Assembly: GCA_000827265.1 (NCBI GenBank)
Contig: KN834790.1
Coordinates: 105,513-169,512 of the forward strand
Source of the DNA: Collybiopsis luxurians FD-317 M1
Taxonomy: Eukaryota > Basidiomycota > Agaricomycetes > Agaricales > Omphalotaceae
DNA: 64,000 nt
Reading direction: 5' to 3'
The position numbers were made by a program, and so were the translations under genes. This document shows, piece by piece, positions 22,429 through 34,339 of the stretch; within the stretch, counting starts at the first letter, position 1, and each line of letters opens with the position of its first letter. The notes below the pieces were generated by a model. The model had not been told where the DNA came from. It did no database searches and was given only the letters and a program-made list of their open reading frames with translations.

Positions 22429-25400
22429 TTATTGCTGAGCTCCATGATTCTTCAAGTAAAGAACAACATCCAACTTGTGATTAACAAGTGCTGCTTCCAA
22501 TGTTGATCCATGCTTCCCTGCTGATAAATTGACATTTGCACCATGTGCTACCAGGAACTCAACAACATTTAGATGCCCATGTCATGCTGCTGCTTGCAGT
22601 GCTGTCCCATATTCCCCTCCTTGTAGATTGACATTTACCCCACTAGATACTAGGAATTCAATGACATCCAAATGACCATTACATGTTGATGCTTGCAGTG
22701 CTGTTCCATATTTCCCTCCTAATAGATTGACATTAGCCCCATTTGACACCAAAAATCTGACAATATGCAGGTTGCATTCATATGCTGAAGCCTGTAGTGC
22801 TGTTCCAAATTTCCCTCCCTGTAAATTGATATCTGCCCCATTTGATACCAAGAATTTGACAACCTCCAAGTGTCCCCTATATGCTGCTGCTTGGAGTACC
22901 GTTCCGTATTCCCCTCCTTGAAGGCTGATGTCTGCCCCATTTAATGTCAAAAATTTGACAATATCCATTTTTCCCCAATATGCTGCTGCTTGCAGTGCTG
23001 TTCCGAATTTCCCTCCTTTTAGATTGACATGTGCCCCATTTGATACCAAGAACTGGACAGCATCCAAGTGTCCTTGACATACTGCTGCTTGCAGTGCTGT
23101 TCCATATATACCTCCTTGTAGGTTGGCATCTGCCCCACTTGATGCCAAAAATTTGACAATATCCAAATATCCTCTCCATGCTGCTGCTTGCAGTGCTGTT
23201 CCATACTCTCCTCCTTGTAGGTTGATATTTGCTCCATTTGATACTAAGAATTTGACAGTATCCATTTGTCCCCAGTATGTTGCTACATACAGTGGAGTTC
23301 CAAGCTCCCCTCCTTGTAAATTGATATTTGCACCATTTAATAGCAAGATTTTAGCAATATCCAGAGATCCCTGTAGTGCTGCTGCATGCAGTGCCGATTT
23401 GTATTTCCCTCCTTGTAGTTTGACATCTGCCCCATTCAATATTAAGAATTTGACAAGATCTACTGATCTGCGCAATGCTGCAGCTTGAAGTGCTGTCCCA
23501 TATTCTCCTCCTTGTAGATTGACATCTGCTCCATGTGTGACCAAGAATTTGACAACACCCATGTTTCCCCGCAATGCTGCTGCTTGCAGTGCTGTTCCAT
23601 ATTCTCCCCCTTGTAGATTGACATCTGCCTCATTTGATACCAGAAATTTGGCAACATTTATGTGACCCCGAAATACTGCTGCTTGTAGTGGGGTCCCATA
23701 TTCCCCTCCTTGTAAATTAACATCTGCCTCATTGGACACCAAGAATTTGACAATATTCAAGTGCCCCCAAAATGCTGCTGTTTGCAGTGCATTTTCATAC
23801 TTCCCTCCTTGTAAATTGACATCTGCCCTGCCCCATTTGTGACCAAGAACTTGACAATATCCTGGTGACTCTCTAAATCTGCTGCTGCTGCTTGCAGTGC
23901 TGTTCCATATTTTCCTCCTTGTAAATTAACATCTGCCTTATTTAATACCAAGAATTTGACAATCCCCAAGTACCCTTTATATGCTGCCACTTGCAGTGCT
24001 GTTCCATATTCCCCTCCCTGTAAATTGACATCTGCCCCCTTTAAGATTAAGAATTTGACAATATCCAGTGATCTCTGTAATGCAGCTGCTTGCAGTGCTG
24101 TTCCATATTCTCCTCCTTGTAAATTAACATTTGCCCCATTTGTAATTAAAAACTTGACAACATCCAGTGATCTCCACCAAGCCGCTGCTTGCAGTGCTGT
24201 TCCATATTTCCCTCCTTGATGATTAACATCTGCCCCATAAGATACCAAGACTTTGACAATATCCATCTGTCCCCAAAATATTGCTGCTTGCAGTGGTGTC
24301 CCATATTTCCCTCCTTGCAGATTGACATCTGCTCCATTTTGCACCAAGAACTGGACAACATCCAGGTGCCCCCGAAATGCTGCTGCTTGCAGTGCTGTTC
24401 CATATTTCCCTCCTTGTAGATTGACATCTGCCTGATTAAATACCAAGAATTTGATAATAGCCAAATGTCCCCTATATGCTGCTGCTTGCAGTGCTGTTCC
24501 ATACTTCCCTCCTTGTATATTAACATTTGCCCCTTTTAATACTAAGAATTTGACAATATCCTGATGTCTTTCTGAAGCTGCTGCTTGCAGTGGTGTTCCA
24601 TACTCTCCTCCTTGTAAATTGATATCTGCCCCATTTGACACCAAAAATTTGACAACATCCTGGTGCCTTCCCAATGCTGCTGCTTACAGTGCTGTTCCAT
24701 ATTTCCCTCCTTGCAGATTGACATCTGCACTATTTGCTACCAAAAATTCAACCATTCTAAAGTGTCCATTCCAAGCTGCTTCCTCAACCAGTACTCTGGC
24801 ACATTCCCTCTTCCAATCAATTGCTGAATTTATTGCAATTCCATTCAAGAACTGAAAAAGCTCTGGATTTCCAGTTTTCACTACATTAATAATTGCTTTT
24901 TCAAAATTCTGAACTTTTGCTCCAAATCTTTCCAAGATCTTACAGATTTTGATATGGCCTGATCAGAAGGCTAAAAGCAAAGCTTCTGAATACCACTCAA
25001 CTACAGAAAATTGGCCCTTCAAATCTCCTTCCAAGATCTCAATGATCTTGTTCAATGCTGTTTCATTATCTGTTGTTGCAGCTTGAATCAGAGAGCTTTT
25101 TATCATATCTGGATCAACAGGGAACCAGATATCTCTATTTGCTACTTGAATCCACTTTAAAAGCACTGCAGGCCAGACTGTACTACTGTGGTGGTGGTTG
25201 CTAATCGATGCTAGAGCATTGCATACAGTTTGGAATAGTACAGTTGCATGATTTTGAAGTTTAAACTTATATAACTTAAGTATAGTATGAGCCCTTGTCT
25301 GTGAGTATTCATCAGCAAGAAGAGGCAGATACTGGATGAATATCCCATAAAGAGCATGGGAGACTATTTCTTGAATGGAAGAATTAGATTGCAAACTACA

Positions 25401-26715
25401 GAGCCAGGCCAGAATATCTGCAGATATAGCATCCACTACTTTGTCTGTACCACCCCAAACACTGAATTCAGATGAATAGTCTGATTGAAGAAAGTGCAGC
25501 TCAGCCTCTTTCAAAGAGGGAAGCAATTCCAGAGCCAGCCAATAAACTTCTCACAGCATGTAGGGGATGCATTATATAATATACTGGCTTAAATAGTAGT
25601 GGTATCCTATAAGGACACTGAATCCAAATTGGAGTCAGAAAAATGCTGCCCAAATACATGCCAAATGCAAGAATTGTAATTGTAACCACAATCCAAGCCA
25701 GAGACTGGTAGAGCTCAGAAACATATAAAGAAAGGCCAATAAAAAAAAGTCCTAGAGATGCATGAAGAATAAGTGGCAGGGTTCCAATAATCTCTGGAAC
25801 TTTCCATTTCTGAAGTCCTGAAAATCTGAACTGCCTAATGACAGCTCTCTCTTTGGCATTTCCAGAGGCTATTGAACCATAAGCCTGAAGCCACTGCTTT
25901 ATCAATACTGATAGGAGAGCAGTAGCGAGTGAGAGAGAGAGACTTGCAAAGAAAAGGCCATTGATCCATAGGTTCACTGTATCTGGCAATAAATTGTTCA
26001 TGTTGACAGGAGAAGATGGAACAGCATTAATTGCTGTCACATTCCCTGCTGCTCTGAGCAGTTCAACTTGTTCAATGAGCAAGGTAGCAGTAATATAGGG
26101 GTAATCCAGCTGGAAGGAATTAACCGTTGTAGTCACAAATGTGGTCACAACTGCAGAAAAGAGTGCAGCCTCCAACTGAAGATTTCTAATTGAGCAACCA
26201 CATAGATATTTATTGATTGATAAATTACTCACAAAAATGAGCAGGGAGTCAATGGTGTCCTTGAATCCTCTCAACATCTCATCATCATAGCTTTCAGCCT
26301 CGTCCAGGTAAACCTTCCAGACCCAGGCATTTTCTTTATATTCTTGACCTGAGGGATCTGGAGTATATTTATCTGTATAGTTGTATGACCATGTTCCTAA
26401 TTTCACTTAATTCATGATTACATTCCCTATTTCATAGATCAACCACCTACCAGCATAGGAGGAATGATATAGAGGGATCCCAAAGAAGCGAGATTCCTCA
26501 TTGTCCTTTTTTTGATTGATTGTGGGCTCTTGAGAAGCATTCTGTGTAGTAGAAAGGTGCAGAGCTACTTTATCTTCTTTCCCAAGGTCAGGGTCATCAG
26601 TAGTTTGGTGTACTGGATGACCCATGTCCATAGTAATATGTTTGTTGCGCAGTGGATCATTTGTATGGGCAATATTGGTTGTACTTATGCTATGAAGTTG
26701 TCCTTGGTCAGACAT
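22429..26715 (-). pseudogene. DUF6535 membrane / ankyrin-repeat gene with several lesions
   Basis: Reads from 26715 down. The N-terminus is polar (MSDQGQLHSIS). A GTAGGT..TTAAG intron (about 26409-26453) removes an in-frame TAA. Then comes DUF6535: AESYDDEMLRGFKDTIDSLL, an intron, ALFSAVVTTFV, WINGLFFASLSLSLATALLS, IKQWLQAYGS and SLGLFFIGLSLYV. A further intron (about 25502-25550) joins HPLHA to AELHFLQSD. About 25 ankyrin repeats follow, each near 33 residues with the consensus VKFLVSNGADVNLQGG.YGT and ALQAAA. Lesions are TGA at 24963-24965, TAA at 24684-24686, a 5-bp duplication at about 23823-23835 and TGA at 22582-22584. The original stop is TAA at 22429. The family is common in mushrooms and is suspected, without proof, of sensing or incompatibility roles. 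Confidence 0.85.
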
Positions 26716-27782
26716 TATGGAGCAAAGGGGTAGAAAATATAAGAGGGTCGATTCACAGTAAAGTGACAGTCAATTTATATTCTGTCTTTGTGTACTTGTC
26801 CTGTTGGCAGTGACTCGCCACTCATCACTAACTCGGGTCTTAACCAAAGAAAGCAGGAAAGGCCTGTTCATTTCAAATGGTTGGAGTCATTTTTCTGCAA
26901 TACAATCTCGATTGACCTATACAGGGGAGCGGGATCTCACGAGCCTGGGATTAACTACAAATGCATGGGATCCAGGGTTGATGCCGAGACATTGTAGGTT
27001 GTAAAATCCATTTGGCAGGTAATTTTATATAAAGTTGCTGATGCAAAGTCAAAGGAGAAATATAGTACAGCTGTCATTACAGTACAATTAAATTACCCAA
27101 TTCAAATAAACCAAGCTACAAGGCAACAGCATTTGAGTCAGCAGATCAAGTAACTGCCACACCGCCACACCGCCACATTGACCAATTACTAACAGCTGGA
27201 TTTCAAGTCCGCCTGCCACCCTTTGAAATGATTGTAGAGTTTTATAATGTACTTGTTATGTCTCTTCATATATGATAGTACATGACATACAATTTGAGAA
27301 TGAAGATTATCTGTTAAACGGTTTCCTGCAACCTTGATTAACTGTCCAACTTGCAACATCATTCATCACCTTGCTTGCAAGGTACTATTCTGATTGTAAA
27401 CATAAGTTTTGACTGATGGAGACTAAATTGCTTATGTGTTTTTTTTCCTCATGATAATTGTACTATTTTTGTCTGTGTTTTGCATGGTGTTTGTAATTTT
27501 TTATCAAGCAGTGCCTGGCTTTCAAACCTTACATTTACCTAAAAATGTCAAATTTACAGAATAAGCTGCCGTTGTGTAGTCGAACGCCAGTTACTTGACC
27601 TTTCTGCATCTAAGCAGAACTTTGGAAAATGATGGCATATATATTGCTTACTTACACAATTTTCCCAGCTGTTTACCTGCTAAGTTGCTGTCATGCCTGT
27701 CTTTGCGCAACACTTTGGAAGATGTTTGCAATGATGGTACTAGTAAACGATGCTCCCATGCGAAGCGAGTGAGTGGGTGGAG
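26716..27782. other. no gene seen
   Basis: Upstream of the DUF6535 gene and left of the copia element. It holds only short broken frames. CpG content rises toward the right end. 27778-27782 (TGGAG) is the left target duplication of the copia element. Confidence 0.4.
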
Positions 27783-28143
27783 TGTTGAATAAGTATTCAG
27801 TTGTTCAAGTTGGCTCAGGGGATCTGTAATAAATGGCAGAGACTCAGAGCCTGAACAAGATAGTCAAAGTGTCTGTATTACCTGTAATAAATGGCAGAGA
27901 CTATTGTACTGTAAGTAAAGGCAAATGTAGGAGAAATGTAGGTACTTGCCTCAGAGCCTGAACAAGATAGTTGAAGTGTCTGAGGCAGCAGGGTAAGGGT
28001 ATGAATATATATATATAGTGCAGGAAGTGAACAGAACAAGTCGGAAAGTACTTGGGTAGCTATACATGTTTATGCGGTAACGTACTTGTGTCCATGTTTG
28101 TATAGGAATTAGCGTCTGTCAGGCGTAAGCATATAATTCAACA
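27783..28143 (-). repeat. copia 3' LTR
   Basis: 361 bp. Compared with the 5' LTR it differs at about 11 sites, all CpG transitions, and this copy is the decayed one at ten of them. Contains two copies of TGTAATAAATGGCAGAGACT and a TATATATATATA run at about 28008. Confidence 0.95.
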
Positions 28144-28150
28144 CTCCCCC

Positions 28151-30055
28151 TCAAACTGGACCAAGTCCAAATCCTGCAGCAAAGTGTTTGGCCTTAGCGC
28201 TGGGCAGTGCCTTGGTCAGTGAGTCTGCAATCATTTCCTCCGTCGGACAGTATACAAGAATAATCTTGCTGTCTTCAATAATATACTGGATGAAGTGGTA
28301 TTGCACATCGATATGTTTGGTACAACCATGGAACTGATGGTCCTTTGAGATAGCAATAGCAGCCTGGTTGTTGGAGTTAAGAATGGTTGGGTTCTGAATG
28401 AGTGTGAAAGTGGGCTCAAAGATTTGAGCAATGAATGAACAGATCCAAAGACCTTCCTTGGCGGCATCGGTAGCGGCAACATAATCAGATTCAGCAGTGG
28501 AGAGAGTGACCAGGGTTTGGGAATGTGATCCCCAACTAACAGCTCCACCATCGATAGTGTAGACCCAACTGGTAACAGCGCGGCGGTCCTCAGCCATATT
28601 TCCATCAGCGTCGACCCATCCTGTAGTGTTGTTGGATTTGAGTCCATAGATTATACCCCAATCATTAGTACCCTTGAGATACTTGATTGTGCACTTTCCT
28701 TCATTGAAATGTGCCATTCCAGGATTGGTGAGAAATTGGGATAAGATGTGGACAGCAAAGGCAATGTCGACTTGAGTTCTGATAGAAGTGTACATAAGCT
28801 TCCCAATGAGGGTACAATATGGAATGTCCAGCATAAGAGCAGCTTCAGTGGGAGTCTGTGGGCATTGCATGATGGATAGACATTTGTGGGTATCAAGAGG
28901 AATTGCAGATGGATGAGAGTTCTCAAGCTTGAATAGGCAAACGATAGAGTCAATGTAGGATTTTTGGGAAAGAGAGATGGTATGAGCGGCGCGGTTGCAT
29001 TTGACTTCAATCCCTAGGATCCAGTGAATTTCACCCATATCAGTGATAGTAAAAGCTTCCCGAAGCTTTGTTTTCACTAGTTCGATCAACTCTACAGAAG
29101 AGGCAAGAATCGTCAGATCATCAACTGAACAGATGATAATAATGAGCTGGCCATCTTTGTGTCTATAAAAGACAGCGTGATCCACATCACAATGTTCCAT
29201 CCCCAATAGTGCCTTAATCGTAGCGCCAAACTTGATATACCAGTAACGGCCACTTTGACATAAACCATAGATAGGATGGTTGAGCTTCAAGCATGTAGTG
29301 GATGGCATCAGAGACAGAGGGTAGCTGGGAGGATGTTTGATGTAGATTTCTTCATTCTCAATGAGATCGCCGTTGAGGTATGCACCTTTTACATCAACTT
29401 GGTGAATTTCAAGATTGAGATGGGCGCCTAAGGCAAGACAAACATGGATAGAGGAGAGGCAGGCAACGGGAGCATAGGTCTCGAAGAAATCAATACCTTC
29501 AACCTGAGTGAAGCCTTGAGCAACGAGATGTGCCTTATAGTGCTCAATGCGGCCCTCGGCGTTCTTCTTGATACAAAATACCCATTTGGTACCAACTAAA
29601 TTGGCATGAGCTGGCATATCAATAATGTCCCAGGTATGGTGCTCTTGCAGGTTTTCTAATTCTTCCTCTATGGCCTTAGCCCATTTTGGCCAATCTATGG
29701 AGTGCCTAGCCTCAGTGAGGTTTGCCGGTTCCAGGCCTTCAGTCTGAGAAATGTCGGCAAGGAGGGCTTGTTCAGCGGTTGTATCTTCCAGAATGGCCAG
29801 TGGAGTAACTGTGGGAGCGGTATTCTGGATGCCATATAAAAGGTCTGGGTTATATCTGGAAGGTAAATGTTGTTCCCTCATACTGCAGCGAGGTGGAGCT
29901 GTTGTGGGAGCAGGAGGAATGCTCATGATGTCATGGCTTTTGTGGATTTCATGATGATGTTGTGAGTATCTGGAGCTTTCACTACTTGGTGGTGAAGCAG
30001 CTGCATCACAGGTTTCTGGTAGAGCAAGTTCCGGAGCAGATTCCAGGTCGGGCAC
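28151..30055 (-). pseudogene. copia reverse transcriptase and RNase H
   Basis: A long open frame of 634 codons covers the C-terminal part of pol. It has WAKAIEEELENLQEHHTWD, LVGTKWVFCIKKN and LVAQGFTQVEGIDFFETYAP (RT palm), IHQVDVKGAYLNGDL, and the catalytic box CSVDDLTIL in place of the usual YVDD. RNase H follows with GWVDADGN, SWVYT, TLSTAESDYVAATDA and KHIDVQYHFI. Its upstream link to integrase is broken by stops around 30100-30510, so it cannot be translated as part of a polyprotein. Tyr to Ser in the xxDD box would itself weaken activity. Confidence 0.9.
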
Positions 30056-30511
30056 TGGTGTGGCTGTGTTGGGATTGGAATTGGAATCCAGCGAGTCATT
30101 CCTCTCCCCCTCAATTTCAATACCACTCTCTTCCTCTTCAATGAAACCCTTTATCTTCCCTTCCTCCCTCCTAAAGATAATAGACCTCTCTACTGTAACA
30201 GTCTTTGTATCCTTCCAATAAACTCTGTGCCCTTGGCTGACCTCGTAACACTCTTCACCATTGTTGAACCCTGTCCAATGTCTGATTCAAGCCCAAACAA
30301 AAAGTTTGGCTGGATTCTTCTTCAAGATGAAGACTTCAGTACCCCACACTGGAATGTTAGCCAGGTTTGGCTTTCATTTGTATGCAACTTCATATGGTGT
30401 CCTTCCACTAAGAGCACTAGTAGAGGTGCAGTTCTTCAACCAAACAGCGTGGTGGAGCGCTTCTGCCCAGAGCGACCTTGGCAGACCACTTTCATGTAGC
30501 ATGGCACAGAC

Positions 30512-31885
30512 TCATTGAAGGAGTGTAAGATTGAGTTGTTCAGCTATGCTGTTTTCTTTGGGAGTGTCGTGGACAGTGAAGCGGTGGACAGTACCATGAT
30601 TCTTCAGGTGAGTCTTGAATTCTTCATCGACATATTCTCCACCAACATTGGAGTGGAAAATTTTGATTACAGCCTTCAGGTGATTACAAATGAGGGATTC
30701 ATATTGGACATAAGCTTGAAAAGCTTCACTCTTGGCATGGAGCAAGAACAGGTGAGTGAGTCGGGAGTGATCATCAGTGAACATGACAAAGTAACATTTT
30801 CCTCCTTTAGATTCAACAGTTGCCAGTCCCCAGACATCCGAATGAATCTGTTCACCAAATTCCTTAGCGTGCTCCCCTTTGCGCACCTTCAGAACTGGTT
30901 TGCATGACATCTTGGCAAAGATGCATGTCTCGCACTGTGGTGCGTCATTGCTCTCTAAAGCAACACCATCGACAAAGCCTCCACGGACAAGATTTTCTGC
31001 AGCTCAGTGGGAGATGTGACCCATACGTCAGTGGAGTTCATCCAAGGTGAGCATCTCAACAGCGGCATCAGCTTCCTCGGTGCTGACAATATGATATAGT
31101 CCATTGGATTTGGGTATGGTGCTGACAAGTGTGCCATCTTTGTATCTGATCTCGGCCTTCCCATTGCCAAAGGTGACAGTGTATCCAGCATCATCAAGAC
31201 ATCTGATAGAAATGAGGGTGTTGGCTAACCCGGGGACATAGAGAGTGTTCGGTAGCATGAGATCATTGGACTGGATCAGAATGGAAGCCTCTCCACAGTG
31301 AGTAGCTTCAAAGAATGTCTTGTTGGCAGTGTTAAATTGCCTCAGAGGACAGCACTCGATACTCTCAAAGAGTGACAGATTGGGGGATATATGTTTTGTA
31401 CAGCCCAAGTCCAGGATATGCATAAAGCTACGGCTCTCATCTTCTGGAGTAACATGATTTGCCAAATCGAGTAGAGCAAGTTCGTCAGAAGAGATATAGA
31501 CATCACAGAGATTTGTGTTGGCGGCTACCACACAGGTAGGTTCAAGAGTTCCACAGGCTTTGTGGTAGATGGACTGATCATACCATACGTCAGTTTCGGC
31601 ATCCCAATGGTATAACTTGAGCATAAGTTCGGCACATGCTTCAGTGCAGTCTAGGGCGGCTCTCCCAAAGGGATAGTGTGGGCTCCTGTGAGCATAGTAT
31701 TCACCATCAGAGTCATCAGAGTCAGAGACAGGTTGGAGAGATGGGGGTTCATCATCATCAGAAGAATTGGAGACAGGAGCAAGAGGCGGTGGTCCGTCAT
31801 CATCTTCATCAGCAAGACCAAACAAGGGGTCATTGAGATCGGTGTCAGTGGAAGCGGTGCTACAGGTTTCAAATAGATCGTCCAC
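30512..31885 (-). pseudogene. copia protease and integrase, interrupted
   Basis: The protease frame 31028-31885 has an acidic Ser/Asp-rich leader and then ILDLGCTKHIS, where copia proteases have D-S-G. The Ser codon TCG would give Leu TTG by one CpG transition (31406-31408). Two TGA codons (31028-31030 and 31004-31006) interrupt the pre-integrase LH..MGH zinc region. Integrase 30512-30910 keeps SDVWG, FTDDHSR and GGEYVDEEF (the D, D and E positions) and ends at a TGA in the ERLNRTLLER-like region. Confidence 0.9.
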
Positions 31886-32113
31886 ATCAGAATCACTAAG
31901 ATTTGAGTTGGAGTCAGAGCCTCTGGCGAAGTAAGCAAAATCATACTTGGCTATATTAGCCTGTCCATCCTTATTCCCTCCCCCTGACTGACTGTTCCTG
32001 TTAGAAGTATCCTTCTTCTCCTTACACGGGAATGGGCAGTCCTTTGAGATATGTCCCTGCTTGTTACAGTTGTAACATCAGTGTCCTTCACCATTGTGAT
32101 TTCCACCTTGGCC

Positions 32114-33049
32114 TCAGCCACGACCACGACCACGGAAGCCATTGCTGGACTGTGTACGGGAGTCAGCAGAAAGAGCTACGTCAGGGTTCTTTGGCTTTGA
32201 GGTCATATTGGAGGATTTTGAATTGGGGTTGAGATACCACCAATGGTCCTTCAGATTATGGATAAGGTCTGGCATCGAGATAGTGATTCTGGCGATACAA
32301 GCAATTGAGAGGACACTGTTGATATGCTCCTTGTACTCCTGGGGGATAATCTTGAGCATGTGAGAATGCTGTTCGGAGTCGGTAACTTCACCACCACCAT
32401 TGCGGATCTCCTCAACTAGTTCTTCATCCTCTTCAAGGAATTCAATGAGATTTCCTCCTTTAGTCCAGGTGCGAGCCTCCCATTTCCCTTTCATCTCGGA
32501 TATGCCGACTTCGCTCTTTACTTGGAGTTCCTCAATGAGGTTCAGCCAAATATCGTAAACACGCCCAGCATTCTGGGTGACTTTCCAGAAGCTCTTGTCA
32601 GTGAGGCAGGAGGTCAGGTGGGAATGTGCCTGGGCCTCAAGGCGAGTATACTGTTCATAAGTGGCAAGGTCAGCGGCATAGTCGATGTCATCCGGGTTAT
32701 GGGGATAAGTTGGGGGAATATAGTTGGGATTAAAGAGGTGAGAGATTCCAGCGGCAGAGACAGCAACTTCCCATCTAGCACGGAAGATAGTAAAGTTCTT
32801 GCCATCGTCATTGACTGTAGGGACAGTGTCAAAGTGATCAGCTCTCTGGGTGTAGGTAGACTGAGATAGAGGAGGTATGGCAGGGGTAACGAATGAGCCT
32901 GAGGGTGCAGCCTTAGCGGTAGCGGCTATATGGGCAGCGCTAATAGAAGGTTGCGCAGGGTGAACGGTTGCAAGATGGATACGGCTGCTCCCATTACTAG
33001 GTGCAGGAGACAGTGCACGCTGCGAGGCAGAATCTTCAACTTGAGACAT
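32114..33049 (-). pseudogene. copia gag, ends at premature TGA
   Basis: Starts MSQVEDSASQ at 33049. The central helical gag region includes FTIFRARWEVAVSAAGIS, YDIWLNLIEELQVKSEVGIS and SMPDLIHNLKDHWWYL. It runs into an RGRGRG tract and a TGA at 32114-32116 (GGC TGA GGC, consistent with a former CGA). Beyond it a CCHC zinc knuckle (CYNCNKQGHISKDC, with another TGA just before it at 32079-32081) continues in the same region, so the original frame joined gag to pol. Confidence 0.9.
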
Positions 33050-33123
33050 GGCAAAAGGTTTTTTTTTAGAGTGAGACAGCACAGCAACAGTACAGCAACA
33101 GTGGGTTTCGGGGCCCAATAACC

Positions 33124-33484
33124 TGTTGAATAAGTATTCGGTTGTTCAAGTTGGCTCAGGGGATCTGTAATAAATGGCAGAGACTCAGAGCCTGAACAAG
33201 ATAGTCGAAGCGTCTGTATTACCTGTAATAAACGGCAGAGACTATTGTACTGTAAGTAAAGGCAAACGTAGGAGAAATGTAGGTACTTGCCTCAGAGCCT
33301 GAACAAGATAGTCGAAGCGTCTGAGGCAGCAGGGTAAGGGTATGAATATATATATATAGTGCGGGAAGTGAACGGAACAAGTCGGAAAGTACTCGGGTAG
33401 CTATACATGTTTATGCGGTAATGTACTTGTGTCCATGTTTGTATAGGAATTAGCGTCTGTCAGGCGTAAGCATATAATTCAACA
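33124..33484 (-). repeat. copia 5' LTR
   Basis: 361 bp. It retains CpG at ten of the eleven sites where the LTRs differ and is decayed at one (GTAATG against GTAACG). Its right flank is the TGGAG target duplication and CpG-containing sequence. Confidence 0.95.
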
Positions 33485-33623
33485 TGGAGCGCACACCCCG
33501 AGCGGGACTGAGCCTAGAATTTACATGAGCATCCACTTTTCAGTGTGCGTCTCGTGGTTCCTAGACAATTAAATCTACAAAAACATCACCAGGCAAGGTG
33601 CTGACCAACGAGGCGGTCCTTTA

Positions 33624-34020
33624 TGTTGAACAGCTATTCCCAGAGATTCCCGAGACACCTGATAATTCTATACTAAGCACCCTCACCATTTCAACTTGTC
33701 AGACTCATTTTTCTGACTAAGCGAGAAGAATCAATTTAATAGAATCGCATGAGAATTGACCAATGTCAATTTGGGCATTGTATAGTAAACTTGATACTGC
33801 ATATTAGCTTATGAACTTTTGGCACCATTTTGTGTCTCTACTACAGATAACTATATCTCTGATTGTTGCGAATTGAGCCTGCACAGTACAAAAGAAGCAC
33901 AGGATCATTTGCTTAGAAAGACAAACACTAAAGTGGCACAAACTTCAAAGCTGGCCCCCAAGTTTATAGCTTTTATGGCTCAAGCCTACTAAGGCAGTTA
34001 GGTGGACTTGAGTGTTTTTG
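33624..34020. repeat. LTR-like fragment related to 15660 and 18480
   Basis: Begins TGTTGAACAGCTATTCC and shares CACCTGATAATT, GTCTCTACTACAGATAAC, CAGTACAAAAGAAGCACAGG and GTGGCACAAACTT with the copies in the CpG-poor block. It stops around 34020, and a poly-G run (about 34081-34092) follows. Confidence 0.6.
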
Positions 34021-34145
34021 ACAAAGTTTGGCTGCAGGTGTGTGCAAATGGTTACAGTCCAACCAGACATTTGTCGTGGGAGGGGGGGGGGGAGTTCAAG
34101 GGTTCTGATGGCCCATAGGTACTACTTTATTTTGCTGTGTGTAGA

Positions 34146-34331
34146 CAGTGTTGCCGCGGTAACCTGGGGTCCGGATCAGAAATTTGTGAACCTTGGATTG
34201 AGGTTCAGGTTCAGAGGTTCAGCACCTCACTGAACCTTGAACCTAGGCTCACCAGAGTCTCGAACCTTGAACTGCACCTGCAGGTTCAGTTCAAAGAAAA
34301 GGGGAACCTGGACCGAACCGCGGCAACACTG
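34146..34331. mobile_element. 186-bp hAT-type MITE with 8-bp target duplication
   Basis: Inverted termini CAGTGTTGCCGCGGT and ACCGCGGCAACACTG, flanked by TGTGTAGA at 34138-34145 and 34332-34339. The inside consists of GGTTCAGGTTC / GAACCTGAAC-like motifs. The ends match those of the 1.7-kb element at 15187-16875, with CpG still intact here. Confidence 0.9.
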
Positions 34332-34339
34332 TGTGTAGA

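Larger units (their letters stand above)
27783..33484 (-). mobile_element. full-length Ty1/copia retrotransposon
   Basis: 5.7 kb, coding on the minus strand. The 361-bp LTRs (27783-28143 and 33124-33484) both start TGTTGAAT and end TTCAACA, and TGGAG flanks both sides (27778-27782 and 33485-33489). A polypurine tract (GAGGGGGAG on the minus strand) abuts the 3' LTR, and the primer site after the 5' LTR begins GGTTAT, as in half-tRNA initiator-Met priming. Order is gag, zinc knuckle, protease, integrase, reverse transcriptase, RNase H. Several nonsense codons make it non-autonomous now. Confidence 0.95.

Noticed and set aside
22719..24855. Many alternative-frame ORFs over the ankyrin array
   Set aside because: The 99-bp repeat unit keeps every frame open; only the VKFLVSNGADVNLQGG frame is a known domain.
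26407..26409. Stop codon between the two N-terminal ORFs of the DUF6535 gene taken as a lesion
   Set aside because: A GTAGGT...TTAAG intron of 45 bp removes it and keeps the frame.
31636..31876. Plus-strand ORFs in the copia protease region
   Set aside because: Antisense to the acidic leader of the copia protease.
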